Positions 17,026-27,118 of a stretch of 61,029 nucleotides of DNA are shown one piece after another. Location of the stretch: the NCBI GenBank assembly GCA_031263195.1, contig JAISGD010000028.1, positions 1-61,029 of the forward strand. The letters run 5' to 3'. Every line of letters starts with the position of its first letter. Within the stretch, counting starts at the first letter, position 1. A program made the translations under genes and the position numbers. The notes beneath the pieces are model-generated. The model was not told the origin of the DNA and did no database searches. It was given only the letters and a program-made list of their open reading frames with translations. The DNA is from Campylobacteraceae bacterium. GTDB taxonomy: Bacteria > Campylobacterota > Campylobacteria > Campylobacterales > Campylobacteraceae.

Positions 17026-19640
17026 AGAACGACTTGTTCCTCAATATGTTTAAAACTCTCTATAAAATCGTTTACTTTTATATCATTGAAATTCTCTATA
17101 CCAACACCGCACTCAAAGCCTTTAGCCACCTCTTTAGCGTCATCTTTAAATCGTTTTAAAGATGAAACAATACCCTCATATATAACAACACCTTCCCTGA
17201 TAACTCTCATTTTTGCACCGCGATTGATAACGCCTTCTGTTACTATACAGCCTGCAATTGCTCCGATTTTAGGTACGACAAAGACTTCGCGTACCTGCGC
17301 TTGCCCAAGATTTTCTTCGTGTATAATAGGCGACATGAGACCGCTTAATAACCCTTTGACATCGTCTATAAGGTTATAAATAATATTATAAGTCTTTATC
17401 TCTACGCCAAGTGTTTTGACTTTTTCTTTCACAGCTCCGGTAGGACGCACGTTAAAACCCAAAATAACGCTGTTTTGACTGGCGTTTGCAAGAGCGATAT
17501 CGCTTTCGCTGATACCGCCTATACCGCTATGGATAATATTTATCTTAGTCTCTTGATTGCGCAGCTTCTCAAGACTTCCTTTGATGGCTTCAAGACTGCC
17601 GCCCACATCAGCTTTAACGATAACGGGCAAGACTTTAAGTTCGCCTTCCGCTATCATTGCGCCAAGCTCGTCTATTGTAACTTTAGTAGACTTGGACAAC
17701 TCTTTTTGGCGCAAATATTCGGCTCTTTTACCGGCATATTCTCTAGCTATTTTGTCATTTTCTACTTTAACCACCGTTTCACCTGCCAGCGGCACTTCGC
17801 TAAGACCAACGATAACGCCGGGCTCTCCCGGACGAATAACTTCTATATTTTGCCCTGCGGCATTCAATAACGCTCTTACCTTGCCATATGCTACGCCGGC
17901 AACAACAGTATTGCCCACTCTCAGTGTACCGTTTTTAACTATCACAGTAGCAACCGGACCTCTGCCTTTTTCCATGGAACTCTCTATGACAGTAGCTTTA
18001 GCATCCCTTGAAGCATCCGCTTTAAGCTCCATAAGCTCGGCTTGAAGCAATATCACATCCAATAAATGCTCTATTCCCTCTCCGCTTTTTGCCGATACAT
18101 TTACAAACTCGTACTCTCCTCCCCAATCTATAGGCAGTATATCTAATTCAGCCAATTGACTTTTAACTTGGTCGGGATTTGCTGTCGGTTTGTCTATCTT
18201 GTTTACAGCGATAATCATCGGTACCTTTGCCGCTTTAGCATGAGATATAGCTTCAATGGTTTGGGGTTTTACACCGTCATCAGCTGCCACAACAATAATA
18301 ACGATATCCGTTACCTGCGCACCCCTTGCTCTCATCTCGGTAAAAGCTTCATGTCCAGGAGTGTCTATAAATGTAATCTTTTTACCGTGCTGCTCCACAG
18401 CATAAGCGCCTACATGCTGCGTGATACCGCCCGCTTCACCGCTTGCTACATGGGATTTCCTAATATAATCAAGAAGTGAGGTTTTACCATGGTCAACATG
18501 TCCCATTATCGTGATAACGGGTGCTCTTTCTTCTAAATTGTGGCTGGTTTCCTCATCATAAGCTTTAACATAGTCAAACTCATCTTGCTCATTTACAACA
18601 TTTACTTCTATGCCAAACTCTTCAGCCAAAATCTCAATGGCATCTCTGTCCAAAAAGTCATTTTTAGTTACCATAACGCCAAGCGCAAAAAGTACTTTGA
18701 TAATTTCAGCAGGCTGTCTATTGATTTTGTTGGCAAATTCATAAACTCTTATATCTTCGGATATTTCAACAGCTTTTACGCCCTCTTCATTTTTCTCTTC
18801 AACTCTTCTTTTATGTTTTTTGAAAGATTTCCGCTGGATACCCTGTTCTAAAAATGGATTATATTTAACGGTTTTGACTTGTGTCGAATTTGATATTTTG
18901 CGTTTCTCATCCTCAAATCTTTTTGTTCCAAGATTAATCGTCAAGTCGGGAAGCACGACCATATTCTCTTCCATGTCGTAACTGCTATCCCCCAAATCTC
19001 TATCAGATAAAAGGTCCATTTTTGCACTTTCATCTTTTTTGACGGCAGAGCTTTTTTTAGGCTTTTTGCGTTTTTGGCGCATCTCTTGCATATTTACCGC
19101 CATATTGGAAAACATATCTTCCAAAGACGGGACGGAACGCATACTTTTTTTTACATCTATGCCTTCTTGTGATATGGGAGCCGGCTCTTCAGCTCTTTTT
19201 TTCTTTACAAATACCAATCCTCTGCGCTGCTTAAGGCTAACCTCTGCTAAAGATTCACTTGGAGCAGCAGGCTGTATAATTACTTCTTTTGGAGTCTCAA
19301 CAACTTTAATTTCTTGGGCTACAGGCTTTGGCTGTTCTTTTTTCTGAGGCTTTTCTTCTTGTTGTTTTGGTTTTTCTTTTAAGTTTTGTGTAGGTTTTGC
19401 GGCAACCTTTTGATTTATCTGAGTTTTTTGACTATTGTCAACTCTTTTATGCAAAGCTTTCGACTCAATTTTCGGCGGCGCATTATCAATGCCTGTAAGT
19501 ATGTAATTTACCAATCTATCCGCCTCTTCAGCGGTTATACTTTTAGCATCAAGTCCGAGTTCTAAGGCTTTTTCAATAATCCTTTTATTCGCTTCGCCTA
19601 ACTCTTTGGCTATTTGCGCAATTGTTACCTTTTCAACCAT
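17022..19640 (-). CDS. infB: translation initiation factor IF-2
   Basis: GTPase that places initiator tRNA on the ribosome. 872 residues: IF2-N domain at the start, a long Lys/Pro/Gln-rich low-complexity linker (about 70-300), then the G domain with G-H-V-D-H-G-K-T (380-387), D-T-P-G-H and N-K-I-D, followed by domains II to IV. Located between ylxR and rbfA, overlapping both, as in many bacteria. Confidence 0.98.
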   Translation of the reverse strand: MVEKVTIAQIAKELGEANKRIIEKALELGLDAKSITAEEADRLVNYILTGIDNAPPKIESKALHKRVDNSQKTQINQKVAAKPTQNLKEKPKQQEEKPQKKEQPKPVAQEIKVVETPKEVIIQPAAPSESLAEVSLKQRRGLVFVKKKRAEEPAPISQEGIDVKKSMRSVPSLEDMFSNMAVNMQEMRQKRKKPKKSSAVKKDESAKMDLLSDRDLGDSSYDMEENMVVLPDLTINLGTKRFEDEKRKISNSTQVKTVKYNPFLEQGIQRKSFKKHKRRVEEKNEEGVKAVEISEDIRVYEFANKINRQPAEIIKVLFALGVMVTKNDFLDRDAIEILAEEFGIEVNVVNEQDEFDYVKAYDEETSHNLEERAPVITIMGHVDHGKTSLLDYIRKSHVASGEAGGITQHVGAYAVEQHGKKITFIDTPGHEAFTEMRARGAQVTDIVIIVVAADDGVKPQTIEAISHAKAAKVPMIIAVNKIDKPTANPDQVKSQLAELDILPIDWGGEYEFVNVSAKSGEGIEHLLDVILLQAELMELKADASRDAKATVIESSMEKGRGPVATVIVKNGTLRVGNTVVAGVAYGKVRALLNAAGQNIEVIRPGEPGVIVGLSEVPLAGETVVKVENDKIAREYAGKRAEYLRQKELSKSTKVTIDELGAMIAEGELKVLPVIVKADVGGSLEAIKGSLEKLRNQETKINIIHSGIGGISESDIALANASQNSVILGFNVRPTGAVKEKVKTLGVEIKTYNIIYNLIDDVKGLLSGLMSPIIHEENLGQAQVREVFVVPKIGAIAGCIVTEGVINRGAKMRVIREGVVIYEGIVSSLKRFKDDAKEVAKGFECGVGIENFNDIKVNDFIESFKHIEEQVVL

Positions 19641-19893
19641 TTAACAGTATCTCCTTCAAAAATTCACCATATGTCGATGCATAAGGTAAGTTTAGGTTGT
19701 ATTTATTATTTAGTGTTCTTATAAGTTTCTGCTGATTTCCATCAAGACATACTTTACAGATATAAAAACTTCTTCCGCTCTTGCAAAACGGCTTTAAAAC
19801 GCCATCTTTTACCTGAAACCGATAGAGGATTTGCTGGCTTAAACGACTTTTGCATACTACGCACATTCGCACAGGGCTGATTTTTCCGTTCAT
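19633..19893 (-). CDS. ylxR: YlxR family (DUF448) RNA-binding protein
   Basis: An 86-residue protein with the DUF448 signature [11 protein letters not shown] (residues 7-17) and a second C-K-x-C pair near residue 49. The fold is thought to bind RNA, and reported roles include a transcriptional regulator and an RNase P partner. It overlaps infB by eight bases, as usual for this gene. Confidence 0.9.
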   Translation of the reverse strand: MNGKISPVRMCVVCKSRLSQQILYRFQVKDGVLKPFCKSGRSFYICKVCLDGNQQKLIRTLNNKYNLNLPYASTYGEFLKEILLNG

Positions 19894-19915
19894 ATTATAC
19901 CAAAATTTCTTTTTT

Positions 19916-20806
19916 TTAACTCTCTAAAATAGTAAATCCATCATTATCAAGTCCGAGTTTAATAACTTCAAACTTTGAAAATGCTGTTTTTAGTACATTT
20001 AGCAGGTTGTTAGAGTGTTTGTCACAGACTAAATTTAAAAAACTTGAACCGCTTCCGGAGAGCGAGCTAAGAAGTGCGCCCTCTTCATAGGCTACGCGTC
20101 TTACATCAAAAAGTTCACTCAAAGCTTGCATACGGATATTTTCATGCATTGCATCTTGAGAAGCGACTTTGAGCATATCCCACTGTTCACTCATAAAAGC
20201 AGCACTTAGAAGTGCGGCATGAGACAGATTGAAAACAGTATCTTTTATCTTATATTGCTGTGGCAAAATACTGCGAGAATGTTTTGTCGACATCGCAATA
20301 TTAGGTATCACAACTACGGCTTTTAACGTATCGGGGAGCTCTTTTTTGATTTTGACGACTTTACCCTTATCAATAATGGCAGATATAAATCCCCCATAAA
20401 CCGCGGGTGTAATATTGTCCGGATGCGCCTCATAAACAAGAGCGCGATTTACGATACAATCTCTGTCTACTTTAAAACACGCCATTTTATAAGCGGATGC
20501 TATCGCACCTACTATAACCGATGATGAACTGCCAAGTCCTCTTGAAAACGGTATAGAATTGTAAAAGGAAAATCTAAAATTATCCTTTCTGCCCGTAAGT
20601 TCTTTATATATATCGTAAAAAATATTCACAAATGTATTGTTTGTTTTAACATAAGGCTTTTCGCTGCCCTCGCCTTTTATGGATATAGATAAGTAACTTG
20701 AATTTTCTATAATAGTTTCATTATAAAGTTTTAAAGCAAGTCCTAAAGTGTCAAATCCCGGTCCTAAATTTGCACTTGTAGCAGGAACTCTTATTTTGAT
20801 TTTCAA
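19916..20806 (-). CDS. thrB: homoserine kinase
   Basis: GHMP-family kinase making O-phosphohomoserine for threonine synthesis. Motifs: V-P-A-T-S-A-N-L-G-P-G-F-D near the N-terminus, ATP-binding P-F-S-R-G-L-G-S-S-S-S, and a C-terminal L-S-G-S-G-S-S. 296 residues, normal length. It lies between tsaB and ylxR in the conserved cluster. Confidence 0.95.
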   Translation of the reverse strand: MKIKIRVPATSANLGPGFDTLGLALKLYNETIIENSSYLSISIKGEGSEKPYVKTNNTFVNIFYDIYKELTGRKDNFRFSFYNSIPFSRGLGSSSSVIVGAIASAYKMACFKVDRDCIVNRALVYEAHPDNITPAVYGGFISAIIDKGKVVKIKKELPDTLKAVVVIPNIAMSTKHSRSILPQQYKIKDTVFNLSHAALLSAAFMSEQWDMLKVASQDAMHENIRMQALSELFDVRRVAYEEGALLSSLSGSGSSFLNLVCDKHSNNLLNVLKTAFSKFEVIKLGLDNDGFTILES

Positions 20807-20814
20807 CTCTTCTC

Positions 20815-21294
20815 CTAAACAGCAGGTAAAATATAGAGCGGCTCATTTTTATTTTCAAACAGACTTTTGTCTAAAGTCAAAGGTAAAATAAATTGAGACG
20901 CTTCATTTTTCGGATTTGGTTTTAGCACAATACCCTCTTCTTCTTTAAAAAACCATTGTGAACCAAGAGCTTTAATAGGAGAGTTGGCGTTAAAAGTAAA
21001 CCCATCGCATGCTAAAAGCGGTATTTTAAGTGCTATAGAGAGGCTTTTTAAAAAAACATAGCTCACTTTGATAGACATAAAACTACCGGGACCATTAGTG
21101 TAAAAAAGTGTGCCAATATCGTAAAAGCGCAAAATTTCATCGAATATTTTCGGTAATGCCTCGCTTGATGGCTCGTTGCTTCTATACGTTTTGATAAGGC
21201 TGCTTTGATTGTAAATTCCCACTATTAACGGTGATGAGAGCGCAAGCACAAGCGTATCTATTTTGATTTTTATGCGAATGCCTTTTCGTACCAA
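20815..21294 (-). CDS. tsaB: tRNA threonylcarbamoyladenosine biosynthesis protein TsaB
   Basis: A 159-residue ASKHA-fold protein, scaffold of the TsaBDE complex for t6A37 of tRNA. Recognised by D-T-L-V-L-A-L-S-S-P near the start and the T-N-G-P-G-S-F-M-S-I-K-V motif in the middle. Short compared with E. coli TsaB (231), as is usual in Campylobacterota. The ATG at 21294 overlaps the lpxC coding end by 25 bases and is the only standard start consistent with the family. Confidence 0.82.
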   Translation of the reverse strand: MVRKGIRIKIKIDTLVLALSSPLIVGIYNQSSLIKTYRSNEPSSEALPKIFDEILRFYDIGTLFYTNGPGSFMSIKVSYVFLKSLSIALKIPLLACDGFTFNANSPIKALGSQWFFKEEEGIVLKPNPKNEASQFILPLTLDKSLFENKNEPLYILPAV

Positions 21295-22151
21295 ACGGCT
21301 TTACTGATGGTTTTAACCTCGTAATTTTGCGGGTCTTTGAGTATCTCTTTTGTAAGCAAGTGGTTTAACTTATGGCTTCCGGCGAAAGAGTCATAATTAC
21401 CAAGCATAGGCATACCAAGCAAGCATAAATCGCCGATAGCGTCTAAAATTTTGTGACGCACAAATTCATTTGAAAAACGAAGCCCTTCGGGATTTAATAT
21501 CTTTTTCTCATCCATAATGATAGTATTATCCAAAGAGCCGCCAAGCCCAAGTCCCATACTGCGTAAAACTTGCGCGTCTTTCAAAAATCCGAAAGTCCTT
21601 GCTCTTGCTATATGCTCTAAAAAATTTTGCCTGCTAAATTCGTATGTATACTCTTGCCTGCCGATAACCGGATGTGCAAAATCAATGATAAAATGGTACA
21701 CGGGATTTGTTGAAGGGCTGACGCGTACAAATTTATCGCCCTCTCTCATTTCAACATCGCGCTTAATAACGATAACTTTTTTATGTGCGTCCAATTCCCT
21801 TATTCCTGCTTCGTCCAGCATCATACAAAAACTCACGCTGCTGCCGTCCATTACAGGTACTTCCATACCGCTGACAGTAATACGCAGATTATCTATACCG
21901 TAAGAATTAACAGCAGAAAGCAGATGCTCTATAGTTGAGATGAAACTATTCTCTCCCGCGCCGATAACCGTCGCCATTTGCGTATTTACAACATATTGCG
22001 GGAGTGCGGGTATAGTCACTCCGACATCGCTTCTATAAAAAACAATGCCGCTGTTAGACTCCAAAGGTTCTAAAATAATCTTTATAGGCTCACCTTTATG
22101 AAGTCCGATACCTATACCCTCCACCCTATTCAGGATGGTTGTTTGATTCAA
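21270..22151 (-). CDS. lpxC: UDP-3-O-acyl-N-acetylglucosamine deacetylase
   Basis: Zinc enzyme of the committed step of lipid A synthesis. The start N-R-V-E-G-I-G-I-G-L-H-K-G is typical, as are T-I-E-H-L-L-S-A (first zinc His), H-K-I-L-D-A-I-G-D-L (second His and Asp) and G-S-H-K-L-N-H near the C-terminus. 293 residues, normal. First gene of the lpxC-tsaB-thrB-ylxR-infB set. Confidence 0.96.
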   Translation of the reverse strand: MNQTTILNRVEGIGIGLHKGEPIKIILEPLESNSGIVFYRSDVGVTIPALPQYVVNTQMATVIGAGENSFISTIEHLLSAVNSYGIDNLRITVSGMEVPVMDGSSVSFCMMLDEAGIRELDAHKKVIVIKRDVEMREGDKFVRVSPSTNPVYHFIIDFAHPVIGRQEYTYEFSRQNFLEHIARARTFGFLKDAQVLRSMGLGLGGSLDNTIIMDEKKILNPEGLRFSNEFVRHKILDAIGDLCLLGMPMLGNYDSFAGSHKLNHLLTKEILKDPQNYEVKTISKAVWYEKAFA

Positions 22152-22230
22152 ATCTTTTACCTCTCTTTAAACTCTACAAAATTAATTTGTATTTATACCA
22201 TATTTTTAGTTAGTTATTTCTTTAATATCG

Positions 22231-23601
22231 CTATTTTTCGCCGTTTATCAAGCTTTTTGCGTTATTTATGACCTCAAATAGATTATCTCTCATCCATTTT
22301 TCGTCCATCCACTCTTCAGGTCTTACCTCTATACCCTGTATAACTATACCAAAATGCAAATGATCGCCAAACGCAAAGCCCGTTTTACCTGTTTTAGCTA
22401 TCATTTGTCCTGCGATTACAACATCTCCTTCCTGTACCAGCAAACTTGAGCAATGCCCATACAGCGAATATATACCCAAACCGTGGTCAATGATAACTGT
22501 TTTGCCGTATATGCCGTTATCGCCTGCAAATACAACTCTGCCTCTATTGCTTGAAGTGATATTAGCTCCTGCCGTACTAGCCAAATCAAGTCCCAAATGA
22601 TATGACTCGCTTACTTTTTCCTTGCCATACTCATATGTTCTGAAATCACCGTAACTTGCCACAACCGCACCATTTCTCAAAGGATAAAACGGCTCAAGCG
22701 ATAAGTACGGGATGTAACTTATATTATCCGTGACTGCCCCAATCGTTTCGACACTCTCTTTTCTCAAACTATCGTTGATGAACATGAATTTATCCAAAGC
22801 GTTCATATCCTGCGTTTTATCGTCAGCTATATCACGTGCCAAAGAGGCTATGGAATTATTCAAAAAAGTGTCACTAAGTGTAATTTTAGAGCTTTTGTAA
22901 TTCTTATCCTGCAAGTAATATCTTATCCTTTCTCTAGCTATATTACCTGCGAGATCAGTCGCTATTATCTCAGCATTTAAGAGATTTTTCTGTTCTCTCG
23001 GCCACGACACAAGTGCTATATAATATCCATCTTTTTCAAATCTGACCGCTTTAAATCTTTTGCCGAAATTTGTCTGAACATACACCTCGTCCATATTAAC
23101 GTCTTCCGCTTTAAATATCACAGCTCCGACGCCGCCTTTTGTTATCTTATAAGAGTTTGAGACTGTGTAAACTATCGGATCTTGTTTATCTACTATAATA
23201 ACCGACTCTTTAATGACTTTATTACCCATGAAAAAATTCCAAAAACTATGGTCAACTACCTCGTAACTAAGCGTGTATTGATTCTTTTTGCTGTAAAAAC
23301 CTTTTTTCGGAAAAGTTATATTAAACTCAAGCTCTTTGTCTTGCGCACTATGTTTTTCATTGAACAGCGTTATACTGTTCTCGCCGTCGCTAAGTTGTAC
23401 TAAAACACGTTTAAAGCCGCTTTCATCACTTATTTTAACATTCAAAGGCTTTTTTAAATTCCAGTAAATAATATCATTTATAAAGATTTGCGGAAGCTCT
23501 CTCTCAAACATTTTTGAATTATAAATAAACGCCATCAGCATGATAGCAACAAGCGATATAATTAAAAGTGTCCTTTTTGAACTTTTATTTTTGCGTGCCA
23601 T
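22231..23601 (-). CDS. M23-family peptidoglycan endopeptidase, membrane-anchored
   Basis: A 456-residue exported peptidase. One N-terminal membrane anchor (about 11-26), a beta-rich middle region, and a C-terminal LytM domain with H-L-G-L-D (zinc) near residue 340 and H-L-H-F-G near 418. Proteins of this kind cleave peptide cross-links and shape the cell wall in Campylobacter and Helicobacter (Csd/Pgp group). It overlaps the DHH gene by 17 bases, so the two are co-transcribed. Confidence 0.88.
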   Translation of the reverse strand: MARKNKSSKRTLLIISLVAIMLMAFIYNSKMFERELPQIFINDIIYWNLKKPLNVKISDESGFKRVLVQLSDGENSITLFNEKHSAQDKELEFNITFPKKGFYSKKNQYTLSYEVVDHSFWNFFMGNKVIKESVIIVDKQDPIVYTVSNSYKITKGGVGAVIFKAEDVNMDEVYVQTNFGKRFKAVRFEKDGYYIALVSWPREQKNLLNAEIIATDLAGNIARERIRYYLQDKNYKSSKITLSDTFLNNSIASLARDIADDKTQDMNALDKFMFINDSLRKESVETIGAVTDNISYIPYLSLEPFYPLRNGAVVASYGDFRTYEYGKEKVSESYHLGLDLASTAGANITSSNRGRVVFAGDNGIYGKTVIIDHGLGIYSLYGHCSSLLVQEGDVVIAGQMIAKTGKTGFAFGDHLHFGIVIQGIEVRPEEWMDEKWMRDNLFEVINNAKSLINGEK

Positions 23602-24559
23602 ATTCTCTCATTCCTTTATCAAATTCATTAAGTATCATTTCCGCTATATCTTTCGCATGCGTTATAGAGCTTTCAAAGCCTGCCGCTCCGAAGTGTCCGC
23701 CGCCGCCGAATTTCAAAGCTATTTTAGAAACATCAAGATAATTTTTACTTCTTAAAGAGATTTTAAAACTACCGTCTTCCTCTTCTAAAATCATCACTGC
23801 CATTTCAACGCTTACAATATCTCTTATGAGATTTATAATATCCTCAGTATCCTCCCTTTTTGCCCCTGTACGTTTTAAATCCTGCTGCCATATAAATAGC
23901 AATCCAACCATACCGTTTCGAAGCAAATCAAAACTCCTGGCAGCATACTCTTTAAGGCGAAATCTAGCCAGCGGAACGCTCTGTTTTAATTGCCTTGAGA
24001 TAAACGCCGGATCTGCGCCAAGACTTACAAGTTCGCCCATATCGGAAAAAGTTGAGGCATTCATTGCGCCGTAAGCAAAAAAACCGGTATCGTCAATAGT
24101 ACCTGTATACAAACATGAAGCCGCCTGAGAAGTGAGTTTAACGCCATTTTGCTTTAACATCTCATATACAACCATACTAGCACTTGAGTTTGGACTAATA
24201 ACAAGATTTATATCACCGAAATTTGAGTTCGTGAGGTGATGGTCTATATTGATTATACGCGCGCGCTTTTTTATCGCCTCTATATTTAAACCGGTTCTGT
24301 CAAAATTTGCACAATCACACACTATCACAGTATCAAATTCAGACGGTAGATATGAATGTATTTCACTAAAATATGGCATAAAGCGCAATTTTTTAGGTAA
24401 ATTCTCAGTGGCATTAAACAAAAAAACATTTTTGCCCTCTTTTTGCAAAATACTATACAATGCTAAACTGCAGCCAAGCGTGTCACAATCCGGATTAATA
24501 TGCGACATAAGTACTATATTTTGGGCTTTATTTATCGTCGTCCACGCAGTCTTAAACAT
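23585..24559 (-). CDS. DHH-family phosphoesterase (NrnA-like oligoribonuclease/pAp phosphatase)
   Basis: A 324-residue cytoplasmic enzyme. The DHH domain has H20-x3-D24-x-D26, C-D-C-A-N-F-D-R and N-I-D-H-H-L-T; the DHHA1 domain ends with G-G-G-G-H-F-G-A-A-G. This matches the NrnA group that degrades short RNA or pAp/pApA. Which substrate is used cannot be told from sequence. Confidence 0.88.
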   Translation of the reverse strand: MFKTAWTTINKAQNIVLMSHINPDCDTLGCSLALYSILQKEGKNVFLFNATENLPKKLRFMPYFSEIHSYLPSEFDTVIVCDCANFDRTGLNIEAIKKRARIINIDHHLTNSNFGDINLVISPNSSASMVVYEMLKQNGVKLTSQAASCLYTGTIDDTGFFAYGAMNASTFSDMGELVSLGADPAFISRQLKQSVPLARFRLKEYAARSFDLLRNGMVGLLFIWQQDLKRTGAKREDTEDIINLIRDIVSVEMAVMILEEEDGSFKISLRSKNYLDVSKIALKFGGGGHFGAAGFESSITHAKDIAEMILNEFDKGMREYGTQK

Positions 24560-24656
24560 AAAAATATTGACTCCTTAAAGTAGAGTGAATTATACTCTGT
24601 TTTAGCTAAAATTTTAGTAATATTCTAAGACTTAAAAACCATAAAATATCATAATA

Positions 24657-24675
24657 GAATATGATAGTCATTTTC
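24657..24675 (+). promoter_or_regulatory. Fur-type box upstream of exbB-exbD-tonB
   Basis: The 19-mer GAATATGATAGTCATTTTC matches the classical Fur consensus at 15 of 19 positions. It lies 70-88 bases before the exbB start, in the divergent gap with the DHH gene. Iron repression of the TonB system is inferred. Confidence 0.7.
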
Positions 24676-24744
24676 AATAAAGCTATTATAAAAGTTAAAA
24701 TGCTATAATTATAACTTTAGTATCAAAAAACTAAGGGGATTTTT

Positions 24745-25176
24745 ATGGAACTCGTAAAAGAATATATGGATTACGCTATATTCGGCATACTTGGATTGAT
24801 GAGTATTTTATCTCTTACGTTCGCCATTGAAAGAGCTATCTTTTATAAAAGATATAAAGTAAGAGACTATACTAATGAAAATGAGCTTGAGAACGACTTA
24901 ACAAAAAATCTTACAGCACTATCTATTATAGGCTCAAACGCACCCTACATAGGGCTTTTGGGAACGGTTGTGGGTGTTATGGTAACTTTTTACGATATGG
25001 GTGTCAGTAAAGGGACATTTGACACCGACTCCATTCTTATCGGACTATCTTTGGCACTTAAAGCCACAGCTGCCGGACTTTTAGTGGCGATACCAACTCT
25101 TATGATATACACTATGTGTTTGAGACAGGTAGATGTTGGAATAGCTAAATTTAAAGCGGGTAAAGATGCGTCTTAA
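24745..25176 (+). CDS. exbB: ExbB, TonB-system proton channel subunit
   Basis: A 143-residue inner-membrane protein of the MotA/TolQ/ExbB family, short form usual in this phylum. Three membrane segments (about 10-27, 63-83, 103-127) with the conserved A-P-Y-I-G-L-L-G-T-V-V-G-V in the second and A-L-K-A-T-A-A-G-L-L-V-A-I-P in the third. AAGGGG precedes the ATG. It overlaps exbD by 11 bases. It harvests the proton gradient for TonB-dependent uptake such as the receptor at 4.9-7.2 kb. Confidence 0.93.
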   Translation: MELVKEYMDYAIFGILGLMSILSLTFAIERAIFYKRYKVRDYTNENELENDLTKNLTALSIIGSNAPYIGLLGTVVGVMVTFYDMGVSKGTFDTDSILIGLSLALKATAAGLLVAIPTLMIYTMCLRQVDVGIAKFKAGKDAS

Positions 25177-25561
25177 ACGACCGGACGGTATGAATGTAGT
25201 ACCGTTTATAGACGTTATGCTGGTACTGCTCTCCATAGTTTTAACCGTTTCAACATTTATAGCGCAGGGAAAGATAAAGGTCGATTTACCTTCAGCCTCA
25301 AGTGCGATAATCATTGAAAATATCCATACACCGCCGCTTGAATTAATTATAGGTGAAAACGATAAATTATATATAAATGATAGAGAGGTTACGCTTGAAC
25401 AATTCAAAGCCAGAGTAATATTGCTTAGAAACTCCGATGAAATTGTTATCATGGGTGATAAAATCAGCAGCTTCGGACGCTTTATAGATGTTATCGATGT
25501 CCTTAAAAACAAAGGACATGAAAATATACAGATAGTAACAAAGTATGAAAAAGCAAAATAG
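25166..25561 (+). CDS. exbD: ExbD, TonB-system accessory subunit
   Basis: A 131-residue protein with a single N-terminal membrane helix containing the proton-path aspartate (P-F-I-D-V-M-L-V-L-L, Asp at about residue 15) and a periplasmic domain. It overlaps exbB and tonB, making a coupled three-gene unit. Confidence 0.93.
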   Translation: MRLKRPDGMNVVPFIDVMLVLLSIVLTVSTFIAQGKIKVDLPSASSAIIIENIHTPPLELIIGENDKLYINDREVTLEQFKARVILLRNSDEIVIMGDKISSFGRFIDVIDVLKNKGHENIQIVTKYEKAK

Positions 25562-26243
25562 TCTTATTGGACTGCTGGTCGGTTTTGTGTTTTCATGCAT
25601 TATACACGGCGGTTTCTTTTATATTATTTATAACCATTTTATTGATAATGAAAAAGATGTGATAGCGTTACGAGAAGATCTCAAAGCGCCGCTCAAAATG
25701 GCTTTAACAACATTTGCTATAGAGCAACCCAAAGAAGAACCACAAGAAGAGCTGCAAAAGCCCGAAGTAAAAAAACCGAAACTACCCGAACCAAAACATC
25801 ATGAGATTATAAAAAAAGAACCCGTTCCTGTCCCGATTCCCGTGGAAGAACAACCCGTCGAAGAACAGCAAGAAGATGTTAGCGAGCAAAACAATGTTCC
25901 GATCACACAACCGATACAAGCGCAAAACAGCGGAGCTGAAGCAGTCTCATCTTCTATGACCGAAGACGACCATATAATGGCAATTATCAGAGCCGCTATA
26001 GACAAAGAGGCAAAAAAAGATTATCCTTCAAAAGCAAAAAAAATGCGTATGGAGGGAATCGCTAAAATCAAGATAAGGATAGATCAGGAAGGCAAGATTA
26101 CATTATTGGAAATTACCGAGAGTTCCGGCTTTTCAATGCTTGACCAAAGCGCGATAAAATCTATCCAAAAAGCTTCCAAAAACTTCCCTAAACCATCTAG
26201 AATTTTACTATTTATCCTGCCTATCTCGTATGAGATTGTATAA
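25545..26243 (+). CDS. tonB: TonB, energy transducer
   Basis: A 232-residue protein: N-terminal membrane anchor (about 9-29), a Pro/Glu/Lys-rich periplasm-spanning region (about 60-110) and a C-terminal TonB domain (D-H-I-M-A…, Y-P-S-K-A-K-K, G-I-A-K-I-K-I-R-I-D, then S-S-G-F-S-M-L-D-Q-S-A). It physically drives outer-membrane receptors. Its stop overlaps the next gene's start as TAATG. Confidence 0.93.
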   Translation: MKKQNSLIGLLVGFVFSCIIHGGFFYIIYNHFIDNEKDVIALREDLKAPLKMALTTFAIEQPKEEPQEELQKPEVKKPKLPEPKHHEIIKKEPVPVPIPVEEQPVEEQQEDVSEQNNVPITQPIQAQNSGAEAVSSSMTEDDHIMAIIRAAIDKEAKKDYPSKAKKMRMEGIAKIKIRIDQEGKITLLEITESSGFSMLDQSAIKSIQKASKNFPKPSRILLFILPISYEIV

Positions 26244-27118
26244 TGTTTTATCTAATCATTGTAACAATACTGTGGGCTTTTTCATTTAGCCTTATAGGCG
26301 AATATTTGATGGGATTGGACAAATATTTTTTAGTTTTTATCCGTATAGTTTTAGCCGCAGCTCTTTTTATACCATTTACGAGATTTAGAGATATACCGCG
26401 AACTTTACAGTTTAAACTGCTACTCATAGGTTCTGTGCAACTGGGTGTAATGTATCTGCTGCTATACCACTCTTACAACTTTTTAAGTGTGCCTGAAATA
26501 CTGCTTTTTACAATATTTACACCATTTTATGTAACGCTTATATATGATATTTTAGCCAAACAGTTTCGATTTTTATATATTATAAGTGCTGCAATTGCCG
26601 TACTTGGAGCTTTTATCATACGATATGATAATGTAAGCAATGAATTTTTGACGGGATTTTTACTGGTACAAGCTGCAAATATCTGTTTCGCGGCGGGACA
26701 AAGCGCATACAAATACATGGCTGAAAAAGAGCATAGATTCAAGCAAGAGGAGATTTTCGGTTATTTTTATTTCGGCGCGCTTATTGTGACCTCTCTTGCA
26801 TTTCTCGCATTCGGAGATTTTGAAAAGATTAGTCCTTCGCCTTTAGAGTGGTTTATTCTATTGTGGCTTGGCTTAGCAGCTTCCGGAATTGGATATTTTT
26901 TATGGAATAAAGGCGCTACAATGGTAGACGCCGGGATTTTGGGTATTATGAATAATGCGTTAATTCCGGCGGGACTTATCGTAAACATCGTTATATGGAG
27001 TAAAGTGGAAAATTATATAACTTTAACTATCGGTACGGCAATCATGCTTTTTTCTCTATGGCTTCATGCCAAATTGATAAAAAAAGACAAATCTACTTGC
27101 CAAGACAAAACTTATTGA
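26243..27118 (+). CDS. EamA/DMT-family transporter
   Basis: A 291-residue inner-membrane protein with about ten hydrophobic helices and two EamA repeats, the drug/metabolite transporter fold. The substrate is unknown. It is translationally coupled to tonB (TAATG), so it may belong to the Fur-controlled unit, possibly for siderophore or metabolite export, which is speculation. Its last 26 bases overlap the 3' end of mnmE on the opposite strand. Confidence 0.87.
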   Translation: MFYLIIVTILWAFSFSLIGEYLMGLDKYFLVFIRIVLAAALFIPFTRFRDIPRTLQFKLLLIGSVQLGVMYLLLYHSYNFLSVPEILLFTIFTPFYVTLIYDILAKQFRFLYIISAAIAVLGAFIIRYDNVSNEFLTGFLLVQAANICFAAGQSAYKYMAEKEHRFKQEEIFGYFYFGALIVTSLAFLAFGDFEKISPSPLEWFILLWLGLAASGIGYFLWNKGATMVDAGILGIMNNALIPAGLIVNIVIWSKVENYITLTIGTAIMLFSLWLHAKLIKKDKSTCQDKTY

